From Bartonella rattimassiliensis 15908 (GTDB lineage: Bacteria; Pseudomonadota; Alphaproteobacteria; Rhizobiales; Rhizobiaceae), in the NCBI RefSeq assembly GCF_000278215.1, contig NZ_JH725064.1:243587-307586 (forward strand): 64,000 nucleotides of DNA, given 5' to 3'. The notes under the pieces are model-generated. The model worked only from the letters and a program-made list of their open reading frames with translations. It ran no database searches and was not told the DNA's origin. This document shows, one piece after another, positions 1 to 8,527 of this stretch. A program made the translations under genes and the position numbers. Every line of letters starts with the position of its first letter. Position 1 is the first letter of the stretch.

Positions 1-58
1 AAGTTAGCAATCTAATGATCAGTTTTTTTAAAGATGTGAACATAAAAAGGAGTAAAAT

Positions 59-934
59 ATGAAAAAGCTGATTATTATCATAGCAATAGGTGTATTTCTT
101 GGAACACCAAGCTTAGCAAAAAGTAACAATACAGAATCCGAGTGGATAGCTTGTAAAAAAGAAGAAGCTCATCTGCCTATAAAGGCAATGTGTAAAAACC
201 CAAAATATAAAAATCCGGCTAAACCACAAGCACCATCTCCAACACAACCTACCTCTCAGAATTCTCCACAATCCTCTTCTAAAAATACCAGCCCTACAGC
301 ACCAGCTTCAAAATCTAATCCAGTACAAGCTACTCATTCTCTAGAAACTTTAGAAAAACATTATAACGATAATAAAGCACTGCGAAAAATCTTGGAAAAA
401 ATATATGGATCTATAACGGGTAATCGAGATAAACTAAAAGATCTCGAAGGAAATATGCCATATGAGGGTAATGATTTTTTTCTTCAAAAGCCGGAAAATA
501 TTTATAAAGAAAATAAACATAAGGAAATGAATAAAGATATCCCAAAATGGATTACAGAAATTAAGCAAGAAGAAGAACGTAGAGCTGATACTATTGATAA
601 TTTGCGTGAATCTATTTCTAAACGTTCCGACTTTTTAGGCATTGTTGATAAAGCTATAAGTTGGCAAGCTTTTGAAAATGCAAAAAATCGTTTTGATGAA
701 ATTAAAAAACTAGAAGAAGAAATCAACGAAACAGACGATATGAAAGAAATTGCACACTTACAGACATATATGAAGCTCATGTCTACCAAGCTTCAAAATG
801 AAATAACGAAACTACAAATGGTTTCATATTCAAGCGATGCAGAGCATCTACTCCAAAAACGGCAAAAGCGGCAACATAATATAAAGGTTTTGGGACGTAA
901 TAATAAAACAATACCCCAAATAAGGCCTAATTGA
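59..934 (+). CDS. trwJ: TrwJ/VirB5-like minor pilus component
   Basis: Probably the VirB5 homologue of the Trw type IV secretion system, a periplasmic or surface-exposed minor pilus protein. An AAAGGAG ribosome binding site precedes the ATG. The 291-aa product begins with a signal peptide of about 20 residues, with a hydrophobic Ile/Leu core ending SLA. Two cysteines (32 and 45) follow, then a Pro/Ser/Thr/Gln-rich low-complexity stretch at about 53-90. The remainder, about 95-270, is highly charged and mostly helical, with heptad-like Lys/Glu runs as in VirB5 helical bundles. The call rests mainly on position directly before trwI-H-G-F-E-D relics and genes, on the signal peptide and on the helical character. 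The low-complexity insert is not typical of VirB5 proteins as I know them. Bartonella trwJ copies are known to be tandemly amplified and divergent. Confidence 0.6.
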   Translation: MKKLIIIIAIGVFLGTPSLAKSNNTESEWIACKKEEAHLPIKAMCKNPKYKNPAKPQAPSPTQPTSQNSPQSSSKNTSPTAPASKSNPVQATHSLETLEKHYNDNKALRKILEKIYGSITGNRDKLKDLEGNMPYEGNDFFLQKPENIYKENKHKEMNKDIPKWITEIKQEEERRADTIDNLRESISKRSDFLGIVDKAISWQAFENAKNRFDEIKKLEEEINETDDMKEIAHLQTYMKLMSTKLQNEITKLQMVSYSSDAEHLLQKRQKRQHNIKVLGRNNKTIPQIRPN

Positions 935-1144
935 TTGAGATAAGAGTATTTCTATATTTATCTTGCCTATATCATTTATCTCTTTTCTATGTAGAGAACA
1001 TAAACACTGAAGAGTCTTTATGTTCTCTCTTCGTAAATTGAAGGCGCATATAAAGTTTACATAAACAATACAAAATGTATCAATATTTCTAGGCATATCA
1101 ATATCCAAAGATAATAGAAAACTGAAAATTCGCTAAAGGGGAAT

Positions 1145-2041
1145 ATTGTAACATTTATAATCTTCATACAACTCATTGACCTATTGATAAGCCAACAAAG
1201 ATATATGTCACGGATATCTCCTCAATCGCAATCATAATAATCACACCCTTCAGAACCGTAGAATTCATCACATCGTTCATCGTATATGGATGGTTCGTTA
1301 TGCGTAGAGCAATAGATAGCCGCTCGCTGGATTCGTGAACCATCAACTTGAAAGTAAGTATTATTAATTCACCCTGACAGCAGAACTTTATCAACAGTGA
1401 GACTTTATCTGCGGTAAATTATAAAATTGATTATAAGCATACTTCTTAAACGCACTGATGAAAAGTTCTCTCGATGACACAAAATTAGCCACCCTAATTG
1501 ACAGAATCGCAGCCAACGATTTCATACGTGTAAGCCGAAGCTTTCAAAGAAGCAGCTTTCTTAAATGGTAATGGGCTACTTACGATCTCTTCGGTATCCT
1601 CATCTTGCTTGCAACAAACTTCCTTGTCGCAATTGGTGGTGCTTTCATTTTGATGACAAAAATCGTTCTCATACTCCTCGTAGGGATCGGACCTCTCTTT
1701 ATCATCGCCTTGCTCTGGCAACCTACCCATCGCTTCCTTGAACAAAGGATATCCCAAATCTTAAGCTATACAACTTTCCTTATGCTTCTAGCCACCATAT
1801 TCACTTTAATGATGCAGAATCTTTACAAACTACAAATCTTTGCAAATTATACAACCGATCTGGAATTCGATGACGAACAAAATATAGGTTGTGCGCTTGG
1901 TAATGCCCTCACCTTATCTATTATCCCTATTGTCCTGATATTCAACTGTCCAGCATTGCCCATTCTCTAGCAAAAGGCATAACATCATTCGGCTATCTGT
2001 GGAGATTAAAGGCAACAGGCTCTGCTTCTCGTCGAAAATAG
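1145..2041 (+). pseudogene. trwI: Decayed trwI (VirB6-like inner-membrane channel protein)
   Basis: The plus strand reads as a broken polytopic VirB6/TrwI protein. From about 1165 one frame gives KIYVTDISSIA, a stretch ending ITPF, then IVYGWFVMRRAI, which matches the usual TrwI N-terminus (signature ITPF...YGYMVMRG). Stops follow near 1350 and 1375. From 1605 to about 1945 a long fragment is open, with segments such as NFLVAIGGAFILMTKI, GPLFIIALLWQPTHRFLEQ and ATIFTLMMQNLY, the conserved hydrophobic core of the family. A frameshift near 1945 moves the reading to another frame, which continues SSIAHSLAKGI and ends at the TAG at 2039-2041. A purine-rich AAAGGGGA lies at 1135-1142 in front of the presumed start. 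It sits exactly where trwI belongs, between trwJ and trwH. The segments in the middle (about 1400-1600) are too decayed to read. Confidence 0.8.
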
Positions 2042-2230
2042 CCCTATCAAATAACCGGTTAACACTCTCAGGATATTTGCACTGAAATTGAGCTATTGTC
2101 GCAAATTAGAAAATAAAATTAAGAAAAGATAAACTATCGTAAACTATACACTTTACTTTATCATTAAAATTATAATAATGATAATAAATGTTAGGCTTTA
2201 TTTAATTATCGAATAAATAGGAGTGTTAAA

Positions 2231-2374
2231 ATGAAGTCGGTCATTTTTATAATTTTGATTATGAACTTTTTATCAGCTTGTGCGTTAGCACCAAAACTGA
2301 AACAACCAAATGATAGAAACCGTATACCTATTAACAAAACAATCCCTGCCGAAATCAAGCGAGGAGACATATGA
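2231..2374 (+). CDS. trwH: TrwH/VirB7-like small outer-membrane lipoprotein
   Basis: A 47-aa protein with a lipoprotein signal: Met-Lys, a hydrophobic Ile/Phe/Leu core, then the lipobox LSAC with Cys17 as the acylation site, followed by a short Pro/Lys/Asn-rich tail. VirB7-type lipoproteins are of this size and stabilise VirB9 in the outer-membrane core complex. An AGGAGTG ribosome binding site lies about 8 bases upstream. The stop codon overlaps the start of trwG (ATGA), indicating translational coupling. The gene looks intact although the trwI just upstream is broken. The name follows from size, lipobox and position in the trw order J-I-H-G-F-E-D. Confidence 0.8.
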   Translation: MKSVIFIILIMNFLSACALAPKLKQPNDRNRIPINKTIPAEIKRGDI

Positions 2375-3060
2375 AAACAAAACCAGTGAAAGCCAAACAA
2401 CTGAGTAGCTATTATGAAGAAAGTCGAGGTTTAGAGCGTGATCTCATAGATGAATTTGTAAGATCGCGTAGAGCGGCATGGCGTGTAGCGAGTGCTGTAG
2501 GGATTTTTGGCTTATTCGGTATGATATGTGGGGTCGTGGGATTCTCTCAAGAAGCTCCAACTCCATTAGTATTACGCGTTGATAATACAACAGGTGCAGT
2601 TGATGTTATCTCGATCATGCGCGAACATGAAACCAGCTACGGTGAAGTTGTAGACAGATATTGGCTTAACCAATATATTCTGAACCGAGAAAATTACGAT
2701 TACGATACCATCCAATTGAACTATGAGACAACAGCCCTTTTAAGTGCAGCAGCTGTTCAGCAAGAGTATTATAAAATCTTTGATGGAGAAAATGCACGAG
2801 ACAAATTGCTTTCCAACAAAGCACGTATCACAGTTAAAGTGCGATCAATTCAGCCCAATGGGTATGGTCAAGCAACTGTACGTTTTACGACGCAACAACA
2901 TGAAAGCAATGGCACAATTGGCCCCAAACAACACCAAATTGCAACAATTGGCTATACTTATGTTGGTACACCGATGAAATTATCCGATCGATTGCTTAAC
3001 CCTCTTGGTTTTCAAGTGACAAGTTACCGTTCTGAACCGGAAATACTGTTGAATGATTAA
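2371..3060 (+). CDS. trwG: TrwG/VirB8-like inner-membrane scaffold
   Basis: VirB8-family protein (229 aa), a bitopic inner-membrane component that nucleates type IV secretion assembly. A short charged cytoplasmic N-terminus is followed by one membrane span at about 37-58 and a periplasmic NTF2-like domain. Family features visible include the run YWLNQYILNRENYDYDTI at about 91-108, and later the segments RITVKVRSI and TIGYTYVGTPM, corresponding to the conserved strands of the VirB8 fold. The start overlaps the trwH stop by 4 bases, and an AGGAGA box lies upstream within trwH. The length is normal for the family. Bartonella Trw is linked in the literature to erythrocyte adhesion rather than effector delivery. 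Confidence 0.92.
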   Translation: MKTKPVKAKQLSSYYEESRGLERDLIDEFVRSRRAAWRVASAVGIFGLFGMICGVVGFSQEAPTPLVLRVDNTTGAVDVISIMREHETSYGEVVDRYWLNQYILNRENYDYDTIQLNYETTALLSAAAVQQEYYKIFDGENARDKLLSNKARITVKVRSIQPNGYGQATVRFTTQQHESNGTIGPKQHQIATIGYTYVGTPMKLSDRLLNPLGFQVTSYRSEPEILLND

Positions 3061-3073
3061 GGAATTGATTGTT

Positions 3074-3880
3074 ATGAAAAAACTTGCATTCATTGTTCTA
3101 TTGTCTTCGTTTTCTTCTCTTTATACGGTACCTGTGCAAGCACTCAAAAGCCCATCAAACTCACAATATGATCATCGCATTCGCTACATAACATATAATG
3201 AAGCCGATGTGGTTCAAATCGAAACAGTTCTTGGTGTAGCAACACATATCATTCTTGAAAAGGGTGAACAGTATATCACTCATGCCTTTGGTGATTCGGA
3301 AGCCTATGCCTTTGCGCATAAAGGGAGGCATATTTTCATCAAGCCTAAAGCAGAACTTGCCAATACCAATCTCATCATTGTAACCGACAAACGCAGCTAT
3401 AAATTTCGGCTACAATTTCGAAATGACCGTGCGGGATCAACATATGAATTGGCTTTCCATTATCCTGATTTAAACAATGACAAATCAGAAGCAAATGAGC
3501 AACGCCTTGCGATTGAACGTGGTTTTCACCAAAGCGTAAAAGGCTATAATCTTAGTTATACAATGAGCGGTAACCAAGATATTGCTCCGATAAATGTTTG
3601 GGACAATGGGCGTATTACTTATTTTAAGTTTTCTGCCAATACGGATATGCCATCGATTTATGTAGTAGATGCTGAAGGAAATGAAAGCTTAATACCACGC
3701 ACTGTTATCGGCAGTTCTAACGATATTATCGCCGTTCATAAGGTCAATCCTAAATGGCTCATACGGCTTGGTCAGCGTGCTTTAGCTGTGTTTAATGAAG
3801 CCTATGACCCCAATGGTATACCAAACACAACAGGAACAGTATCTTCGGTGGTTTATCGTATCAATAAAGGAGAAAAATAA
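3074..3880 (+). CDS. trwF: TrwF/VirB9-like outer-membrane core component
   Basis: VirB9/CagX-family protein (268 aa from the ATG at 3074). That start is preferred to the in-frame ATG at 3053 inside trwG because it gives a clean signal peptide of about 24 residues ending VQA and has an AAGGA box about 10 bases upstream. The mature N-terminal domain carries the YNEADVVQIETVLGVATHI segment that interacts with VirB10 in this family. The C-terminal part contains the FKF...MPSIYVVDAEGNE and AVFNEAYDPNG segments, which belong to the VirB7-binding beta domain. The stop overlaps the trwE start by one base (TAATG). The length is normal. Confidence 0.92.
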   Translation: MKKLAFIVLLSSFSSLYTVPVQALKSPSNSQYDHRIRYITYNEADVVQIETVLGVATHIILEKGEQYITHAFGDSEAYAFAHKGRHIFIKPKAELANTNLIIVTDKRSYKFRLQFRNDRAGSTYELAFHYPDLNNDKSEANEQRLAIERGFHQSVKGYNLSYTMSGNQDIAPINVWDNGRITYFKFSANTDMPSIYVVDAEGNESLIPRTVIGSSNDIIAVHKVNPKWLIRLGQRALAVFNEAYDPNGIPNTTGTVSSVVYRINKGEK

Positions 3881-5037
3881 TGTTTGGTAATGAGAAAGGA
3901 GAGGAAAAGAGTAAAAAACTGGACAACGTCGAGCAAAAGCATATTGAAGATGCCTATGGGAGCTCCGAACTAGGTTTAGAGCGCCGTCCTAAAATTCCAG
4001 GTACCCGTGCATTGTTAATAGTAGGACTTATTGTCATAATAGCAATACCAATTGCTCTGACTTGGAAAGCTTTTAGAATGCGTACTACTGTAGAAGTGGA
4101 AGAAGAGGCACAACAAACCGTAAAACAAATTATACCGAGCTATACCCCTCGAGTTATAGAAGAGCCAAAGTTTGTAGAAGAAGATGAAAAACCCGCACAA
4201 ACAGAAGACGAAGCTTTGGATATTCCACCGGCTTTGAGTAAACTTCTTCAAACGACCATGCCTTCAAATATGATCAAAGATTCTGAAGACTTAGCACGCC
4301 AACGTATGTTTAGTTCTAGTCTTAATAATGGTAGTGAAGGATCTACAGAGGCAAACAATAAAGAAAAGGATAGTGGTGGATTATCTGATCGACTCCAACC
4401 CGTACGTTTAAGTCAGTCACATGCGCAACGACTTGGTGATCGTGACCTTTTGATTACGCAAGGGACGCAAATAGACTGTACGTTGGAAACAAAGATTGTC
4501 ACATCAATACCAGGCATGACGACATGTCATTTAACACGTGATATTTATTCCACAAGTGGTCGTGTTGTTTTGCTCGATCGTGGCTCTAAAGTTGTTGGTT
4601 TTTACCAAAGCGGCGTACAACAAGGGCAAGCACGTGTGTTTGTGCAATGGTCACGCATCGAAACACCTTCTGGTGTTATTATCAATATTGACTCACCCGG
4701 TACAGGTTCTCTTGGTGAAGCAGGTATCGGTGGTTGGGTTGACAATCACTTTTGGGAACGATTTAGTGGTGCAATTATGGTCAGCATCATCGGTGATTTA
4801 GGAGAATGGGTGAAAGACAAAATTAATATAAATAGTAATAAAGGGAATAAAGAGGACTCACAGTCTCAAACTGGTCAGTCTCAAACTGTTAATAGTGCTG
4901 GATCAGTAGTAGCTGATGTTCTTAGAAATTCCATCAATATCACACCAACACTTTACAAAAACCAAGGCGAACGAGTTAATATCTTTGTTGCTCGTGATCT
5001 GGATTTCAGCGATGTCTACAGTCTCACAACCCGTTAA
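3880..5037 (+). CDS. trwE: TrwE/VirB10-like envelope-spanning protein
   Basis: VirB10/TrbI-family protein (385 aa). A cytoplasmic N-terminus is followed by one membrane helix at about 43-64, then an acidic Pro/Glu-rich periplasmic linker (about 72-130) and the C-terminal beta-barrel domain. Family hallmarks are the segment LLDRGSKVVGFYQSG, the arginine-rich VQWSRIETPSGV motif, and a glycine-rich stretch around residues 279-290 leading into the amphipathic antenna region. The protein spans both membranes and senses ATPase activity in conjugation systems. It starts on the trwF stop codon and overlaps trwD by 26 bases, so the whole set is one transcription and translation unit. Confidence 0.93.
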   Translation: MFGNEKGEEKSKKLDNVEQKHIEDAYGSSELGLERRPKIPGTRALLIVGLIVIIAIPIALTWKAFRMRTTVEVEEEAQQTVKQIIPSYTPRVIEEPKFVEEDEKPAQTEDEALDIPPALSKLLQTTMPSNMIKDSEDLARQRMFSSSLNNGSEGSTEANNKEKDSGGLSDRLQPVRLSQSHAQRLGDRDLLITQGTQIDCTLETKIVTSIPGMTTCHLTRDIYSTSGRVVLLDRGSKVVGFYQSGVQQGQARVFVQWSRIETPSGVIINIDSPGTGSLGEAGIGGWVDNHFWERFSGAIMVSIIGDLGEWVKDKININSNKGNKEDSQSQTGQSQTVNSAGSVVADVLRNSINITPTLYKNQGERVNIFVARDLDFSDVYSLTTR

Positions 5038-6073
5038 CCCAATACAGAAAGATCAAGCAGTTTATCAGCTCCTACAACCGCTTGATCGTTTTTTAGAAGA
5101 TCCGGAGATTACTGAATTATCAATCTGCCGCCCCTGTGAAGTATGGACAAAAAGCTTCAAGGGTTGGCAGGTACATAGTGCACCAGAATTAACAACTGCT
5201 TTTTTGCAAACGCTTATTACAGCTATTATTGTTTATAATGGTATGGCTCCTCAAAGTATTAATTATGTGCTATTGCCTGGTGGACAACGTGGTACAATTA
5301 TACAAACACCAGCTGTTGTAGATGGTTCTCTTTCTTTTGTGATTCGTAAACATTCTCTTATAGTTAAGACACTAAAAGAACTCAAAGAAGAAGGTGCATT
5401 TGATGATTTCTCTGACGTGAGTTTTAATAAACCTTCAGCCAAAGAAGCAAATAGCTTGTTATCGAAGCAAGACTTCACACGGTTGGAACCATTTGAAGTT
5501 CAACTCTTGCAACATAAACGTAATGGAAAAATTCTTGAGTTTTTGGAAGAATGCGTCCTTTACAAACGCAACATTATCATTGCAGGCAAGACAGGATCTG
5601 GTAAAACGACTTTTGCCCGCTCCTTAGTTGAAAAGGTCCCTGTAGAAGAGCGTATTATCACAATTGAAGATGTCCATGAGCTTTTTCTACCCAACCATCC
5701 TAATCATGTACATATGATTTATGGTAACAGTGTAGGCCGTGTTTCAGCTGAAGAATGTCTAGATGCGTGTATGCGTCAATCGCCTGACAGAATTTTTCTC
5801 GCTGAATTACGAGGCAATGAGGCATGGGAATATCTTAATTCGCTCAACACTGGTCATCCTGGATCGATTACAACAACACACGCCAACAGCGCCTTGCAGA
5901 CATTTGAACGGTGTGCCACCTTGATTAAAAGATCAGAAATTGGTCGCCAACTCGATTTAGAAATGATAAAAATCGTTCTCTACACAACAGTTGACGTCGT
6001 GTTGTTTTTTAAAGATAGAAAGCTTTCTGAAGTCTTTTACGACCCGATTTTTGCGAAATCAAAAATTGTTTAA
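5012..6073 (+). CDS. trwD: TrwD/VirB11-like secretion ATPase
   Basis: Hexameric traffic ATPase of the VirB11/PilT superfamily, 353 aa from the ATG at 5012. An upstream in-frame start at 4916 would lie deep inside trwE and add residues unlike the family. Walker A (GKTGSGKTT) is at about 192-200. The Asp box (ITIEDVHELF), Walker B (DRIFLAELRG) and His box (GHPGSITTTHAN) follow in the usual order. The N-terminal domain carries the membrane-associated ELSICRP/VW segment. It is the last gene of the operon, followed at once by a strong terminator and no VirD4 coupling protein gene, as expected for trw and unlike the virB/D4 locus of Bartonella. Confidence 0.95.
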   Translation: MSTVSQPVNPIQKDQAVYQLLQPLDRFLEDPEITELSICRPCEVWTKSFKGWQVHSAPELTTAFLQTLITAIIVYNGMAPQSINYVLLPGGQRGTIIQTPAVVDGSLSFVIRKHSLIVKTLKELKEEGAFDDFSDVSFNKPSAKEANSLLSKQDFTRLEPFEVQLLQHKRNGKILEFLEECVLYKRNIIIAGKTGSGKTTFARSLVEKVPVEERIITIEDVHELFLPNHPNHVHMIYGNSVGRVSAEECLDACMRQSPDRIFLAELRGNEAWEYLNSLNTGHPGSITTTHANSALQTFERCATLIKRSEIGRQLDLEMIKIVLYTTVDVVLFFKDRKLSEVFYDPIFAKSKIV

Positions 6074-6107
6074 GGGGGAATTTCTCTCTCGATAAGATTA
6101 TACAAAC

Positions 6108-6142
6108 AAAAAAAGCCGTAACTAATTTACGGTTTTTTTTTA
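6108..6142 (+). terminator. Rho-independent terminator of the trw operon
   Basis: The stem CCGTAA (6116-6121) pairs with TTACGG (6127-6132). The A-run before it and the run of T after it (6133-6141) lengthen the hairpin and provide the U-tract. It begins about 35 bases after the trwD stop. Confidence 0.8.
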
Positions 6143-6820
6143 TTTATCTCCTTTTTTCTCTTTGTTTCTCCAATGCATTTTCTACACTCTTAATGACAAA
6201 AGAAGAAAAAAGTTAAGAGACAACAACTTCACGAGAAAACCAAATTGCACCTGAGATTCTTTTTCAGTTTTTTTATTTTTAATCCTTCTTTCCATTTATC
6301 TTCTAAAAATGTGTGTTAATGCAAAAAAAGAAATGAATCTTAATTCATCTATCAATATAAATTTAGTGAGAAATAAGTCTTTTCAATCATCACAAATAAT
6401 GATCGCCTTAAAGACGGGAGCTTATTGTTTAAAAATTCTAAACTCTATTTCCAAGTAATCAATAAATATGTTGTTTTTTTATAAACAACCTTCAGATACA
6501 GAAAACCAATATAAACGTATTATTGCTCCGATTGAACATCTATAAATCATATTCCATTCGATCACAAACAGTATAGCAGCATATCAATTTCTTCCTTAGA
6601 TGAAGAAAAATTCTTAAGCCTTATTAATTTGTAAACAATTAAATTTCTTTTAAACAAGCCTTGCTAACCATATAATTTGACTCATGTCCACATTCTACGG
6701 AACAATGCCTATAAAAACACATAAACAAGCTCTCCTCTGAATATTCCTCCTCTTTTCTCTTCATCTCAAATAGCAAAAATTCCTACAAACACAAGTCTAC
6801 AATTCCACTTTTTGACCAAC
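6143..6820. other. Non-coding AT-rich spacer, includes one copy of a short dispersed motif
   Basis: No gene is visible. Around 6607-6650 the sequence resembles stretches at 46118-46160 and, more weakly, 51990-52022 and 30590-30630. The shared core reads roughly CTTA..CTAATCTGTAAACAAT. Its function is unknown. It may be part of the upstream flank of the integrase-relic family. Confidence 0.35.
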
Positions 6821-6821
6821 A

Positions 6822-7370
6822 TCACATTGATTTATAAAAATATTTTATTGTATTTCCTACTGGATAAGAAAACCTCATACCGTAAGATTATTCATTTCAA
6901 ATCTGTTTATACTGAATCAATCAAAACCATTCGCTTAAACATCACAAGAAAAACTGACGTGGAGGATAAAAACACTTCAAGAAAAACGAAAAATACCGCT
7001 CATGAATTGTACCAAATACTCAGGGTTGTTACCCACAGGATTATCGCAATATCCAAGAGTGTGGCACAATATTATAGAGCTGACAAAGTGTGTGATAGTA
7101 CAGAACTGTTCTTTATTAAGTATAAAAATGGAAGTATTCTATGAACTTCATCTTATCCATGAAGCCTTATATTATTCATGGGAGATTTATCGCTATATCC
7201 TTCACATATACCATTGCGAAATATCTCTTAAAAAACACATGAACTAGCAACCACCATGGCGCTCTATTTTGCATGAGAATCATGATTATATAAAGAATGT
7301 CAAAAACAAACATGCAAAGCAATGCGTAACTCCATTATTTTAAAGGACATTGCTTTAAAGTCTTTTAAAA
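6822..7370 (+). pseudogene. Decayed integrase 5' end (DUF4102-type tyrosine recombinase) with upstream element
   Basis: One member of the dispersed relic family. The first part (6822-6990) is the conserved upstream sequence: TTGATTTATAA, then CCGTAAGATT, TCATTTCAAATCTG and AATCAATCAAAACCATTCGC. From about 6992 the DNA aligns by eye with the better-preserved relic at 46380-46600 (minus strand). It can be read across frames as the integrase N-terminal arm-binding domain: WEIYRYILH, then KKHMN, PPWRSIL, HENHDYIKN and ILKDIALKSF, matching a family pattern WIYRYTLHG...RELATQWRSIL..GHDPIKE. No frame stays open over the whole length. The identification rests on within-window comparison and recognition of the DUF4102 pattern. 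Confidence 0.6.
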
Positions 7371-7733
7371 ATGAGAAAGTTTTGAATTAGAAATAAAATG
7401 GTAAAATAGCAGGGATGGGGATTGATTCTTACCTTTATGACTTTGTATTTTTTCCATTAGATTGTCTTTCTGTTTTAAGAAACTAAACCTCAAAAGACAC
7501 AAAACATGCACAATTTTCTGCTTTTCACTTTGCCATTCATTAATCGGTAAATTTTCACAGATAACACTCAACCATCAGTTTTCTTAATTTCATCAATTAT
7601 AAGGATTTTTCTACAAGGATTACTTCATTTTTAAGATGATTATAGCTATTTCCTCTTCATAATCAGATGCTGTATTTTAGATATCTACGCCCACAATTCT
7701 ACCTTTAGCTTTATTCCATCAGTCAATAAATTT

Positions 7734-8513
7734 TCAAAGTCGGCGTTCGACCATGAGTTTTTTAATCTCAGCAATTGCCTTAGCTGGATTTAATCCCTTC
7801 GGACAAGTTTGCGCGCAATTCATAATCGTATGACAACGATAAAGGCGGAAAGGATCTTCTAAATTATCAAGACGTTCACCACACATCTCATCACGTGAAT
7901 CTGCAATCCATCGATAAGCTTGCAGCAAAACAGCAGGTCCTAAATAACGATCACCGTTCCACCAATAACTTGGACATGATGTCTGACAACACGCACACAA
8001 GATACACTCATACAGACCATCGATTTTTTGACGATCAGAATAACTTTGTAACCATTCTTTTGCAGGTTCTGGAGAAACTGTTTTCAACCAAGGTTCGATA
8101 ACTCGGTGTTGCGCATAAAAGCGGTTCAAATCAGGAACCAAATCTTTAACAACTGGCATAGAAGGCAAAGGATATACCTTAATAGGGTGTTTTACATCGT
8201 CCATACCTTTGGTACATGCCAATGTATTGGCTCCATCAATATTCATCGCACATGAACCACAGATACCTTCACGGCAAGATCGACGAAGTGTCAAAGTTGG
8301 ATCAACATGATTTTTAATAAATAAAAGCCCATCAAGAACCATCGGGCCACAAGCAGAACGATCCACATAATAGGTATCCAAACGAGGGTTTTCTTCATCA
8401 TCAGGCGACCAACGATAAACGTGAAATTCTGTTATTTTTGTAGCATTTTCAGGTTTTGGCCAAACTTTTCCTGCTTTCACTTGTGAATTTTTGGGAAGCT
8501 TAATTTGTACCAT
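7734..8513 (-). CDS. sdhB: Succinate dehydrogenase iron-sulfur subunit
   Basis: The 259-aa SdhB carries electrons from FAD to quinone in complex II of the inner membrane and TCA cycle. It has the [2Fe-2S] cysteine cluster (CREGICGSC, then a Cys about 11 residues later). The ferredoxin-like domain has [12 protein letters not shown] and [14 protein letters not shown], which supply the 4Fe-4S and 3Fe-4S ligands. The length is normal for alphaproteobacteria. It is last in sdhCDAB, 14 bases after sdhA. The 3' side is the relic-filled trw spacer, and no clear terminator was seen after its stop. Confidence 0.97.
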   Translation of the reverse strand: MVQIKLPKNSQVKAGKVWPKPENATKITEFHVYRWSPDDEENPRLDTYYVDRSACGPMVLDGLLFIKNHVDPTLTLRRSCREGICGSCAMNIDGANTLACTKGMDDVKHPIKVYPLPSMPVVKDLVPDLNRFYAQHRVIEPWLKTVSPEPAKEWLQSYSDRQKIDGLYECILCACCQTSCPSYWWNGDRYLGPAVLLQAYRWIADSRDEMCGERLDNLEDPFRLYRCHTIMNCAQTCPKGLNPAKAIAEIKKLMVERRL

Positions 8514-8527
8514 ATTTCATTCTCCCC

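Noticed and set aside
1-58. End of an upstream gene at the left window edge
   Set aside because: A frame ending at TAA near 15 exists, but too few codons remain to support any identity.
1494-1757. 87-codon minus-strand frame in the trwI region
   Set aside because: Antisense shadow of the trwI remnant, which has clear family likeness on the plus strand.
6812-7247. Two overlapping plus-strand frames of 110 and 81 codons
   Set aside because: They cover the integrase relic and its upstream element in shifting frames; no single frame follows the family pattern.
7365-7571. 68-codon minus-strand frame
   Set aside because: No family likeness, low-complexity composition, no convincing ribosome binding site, lies in decayed DNA.
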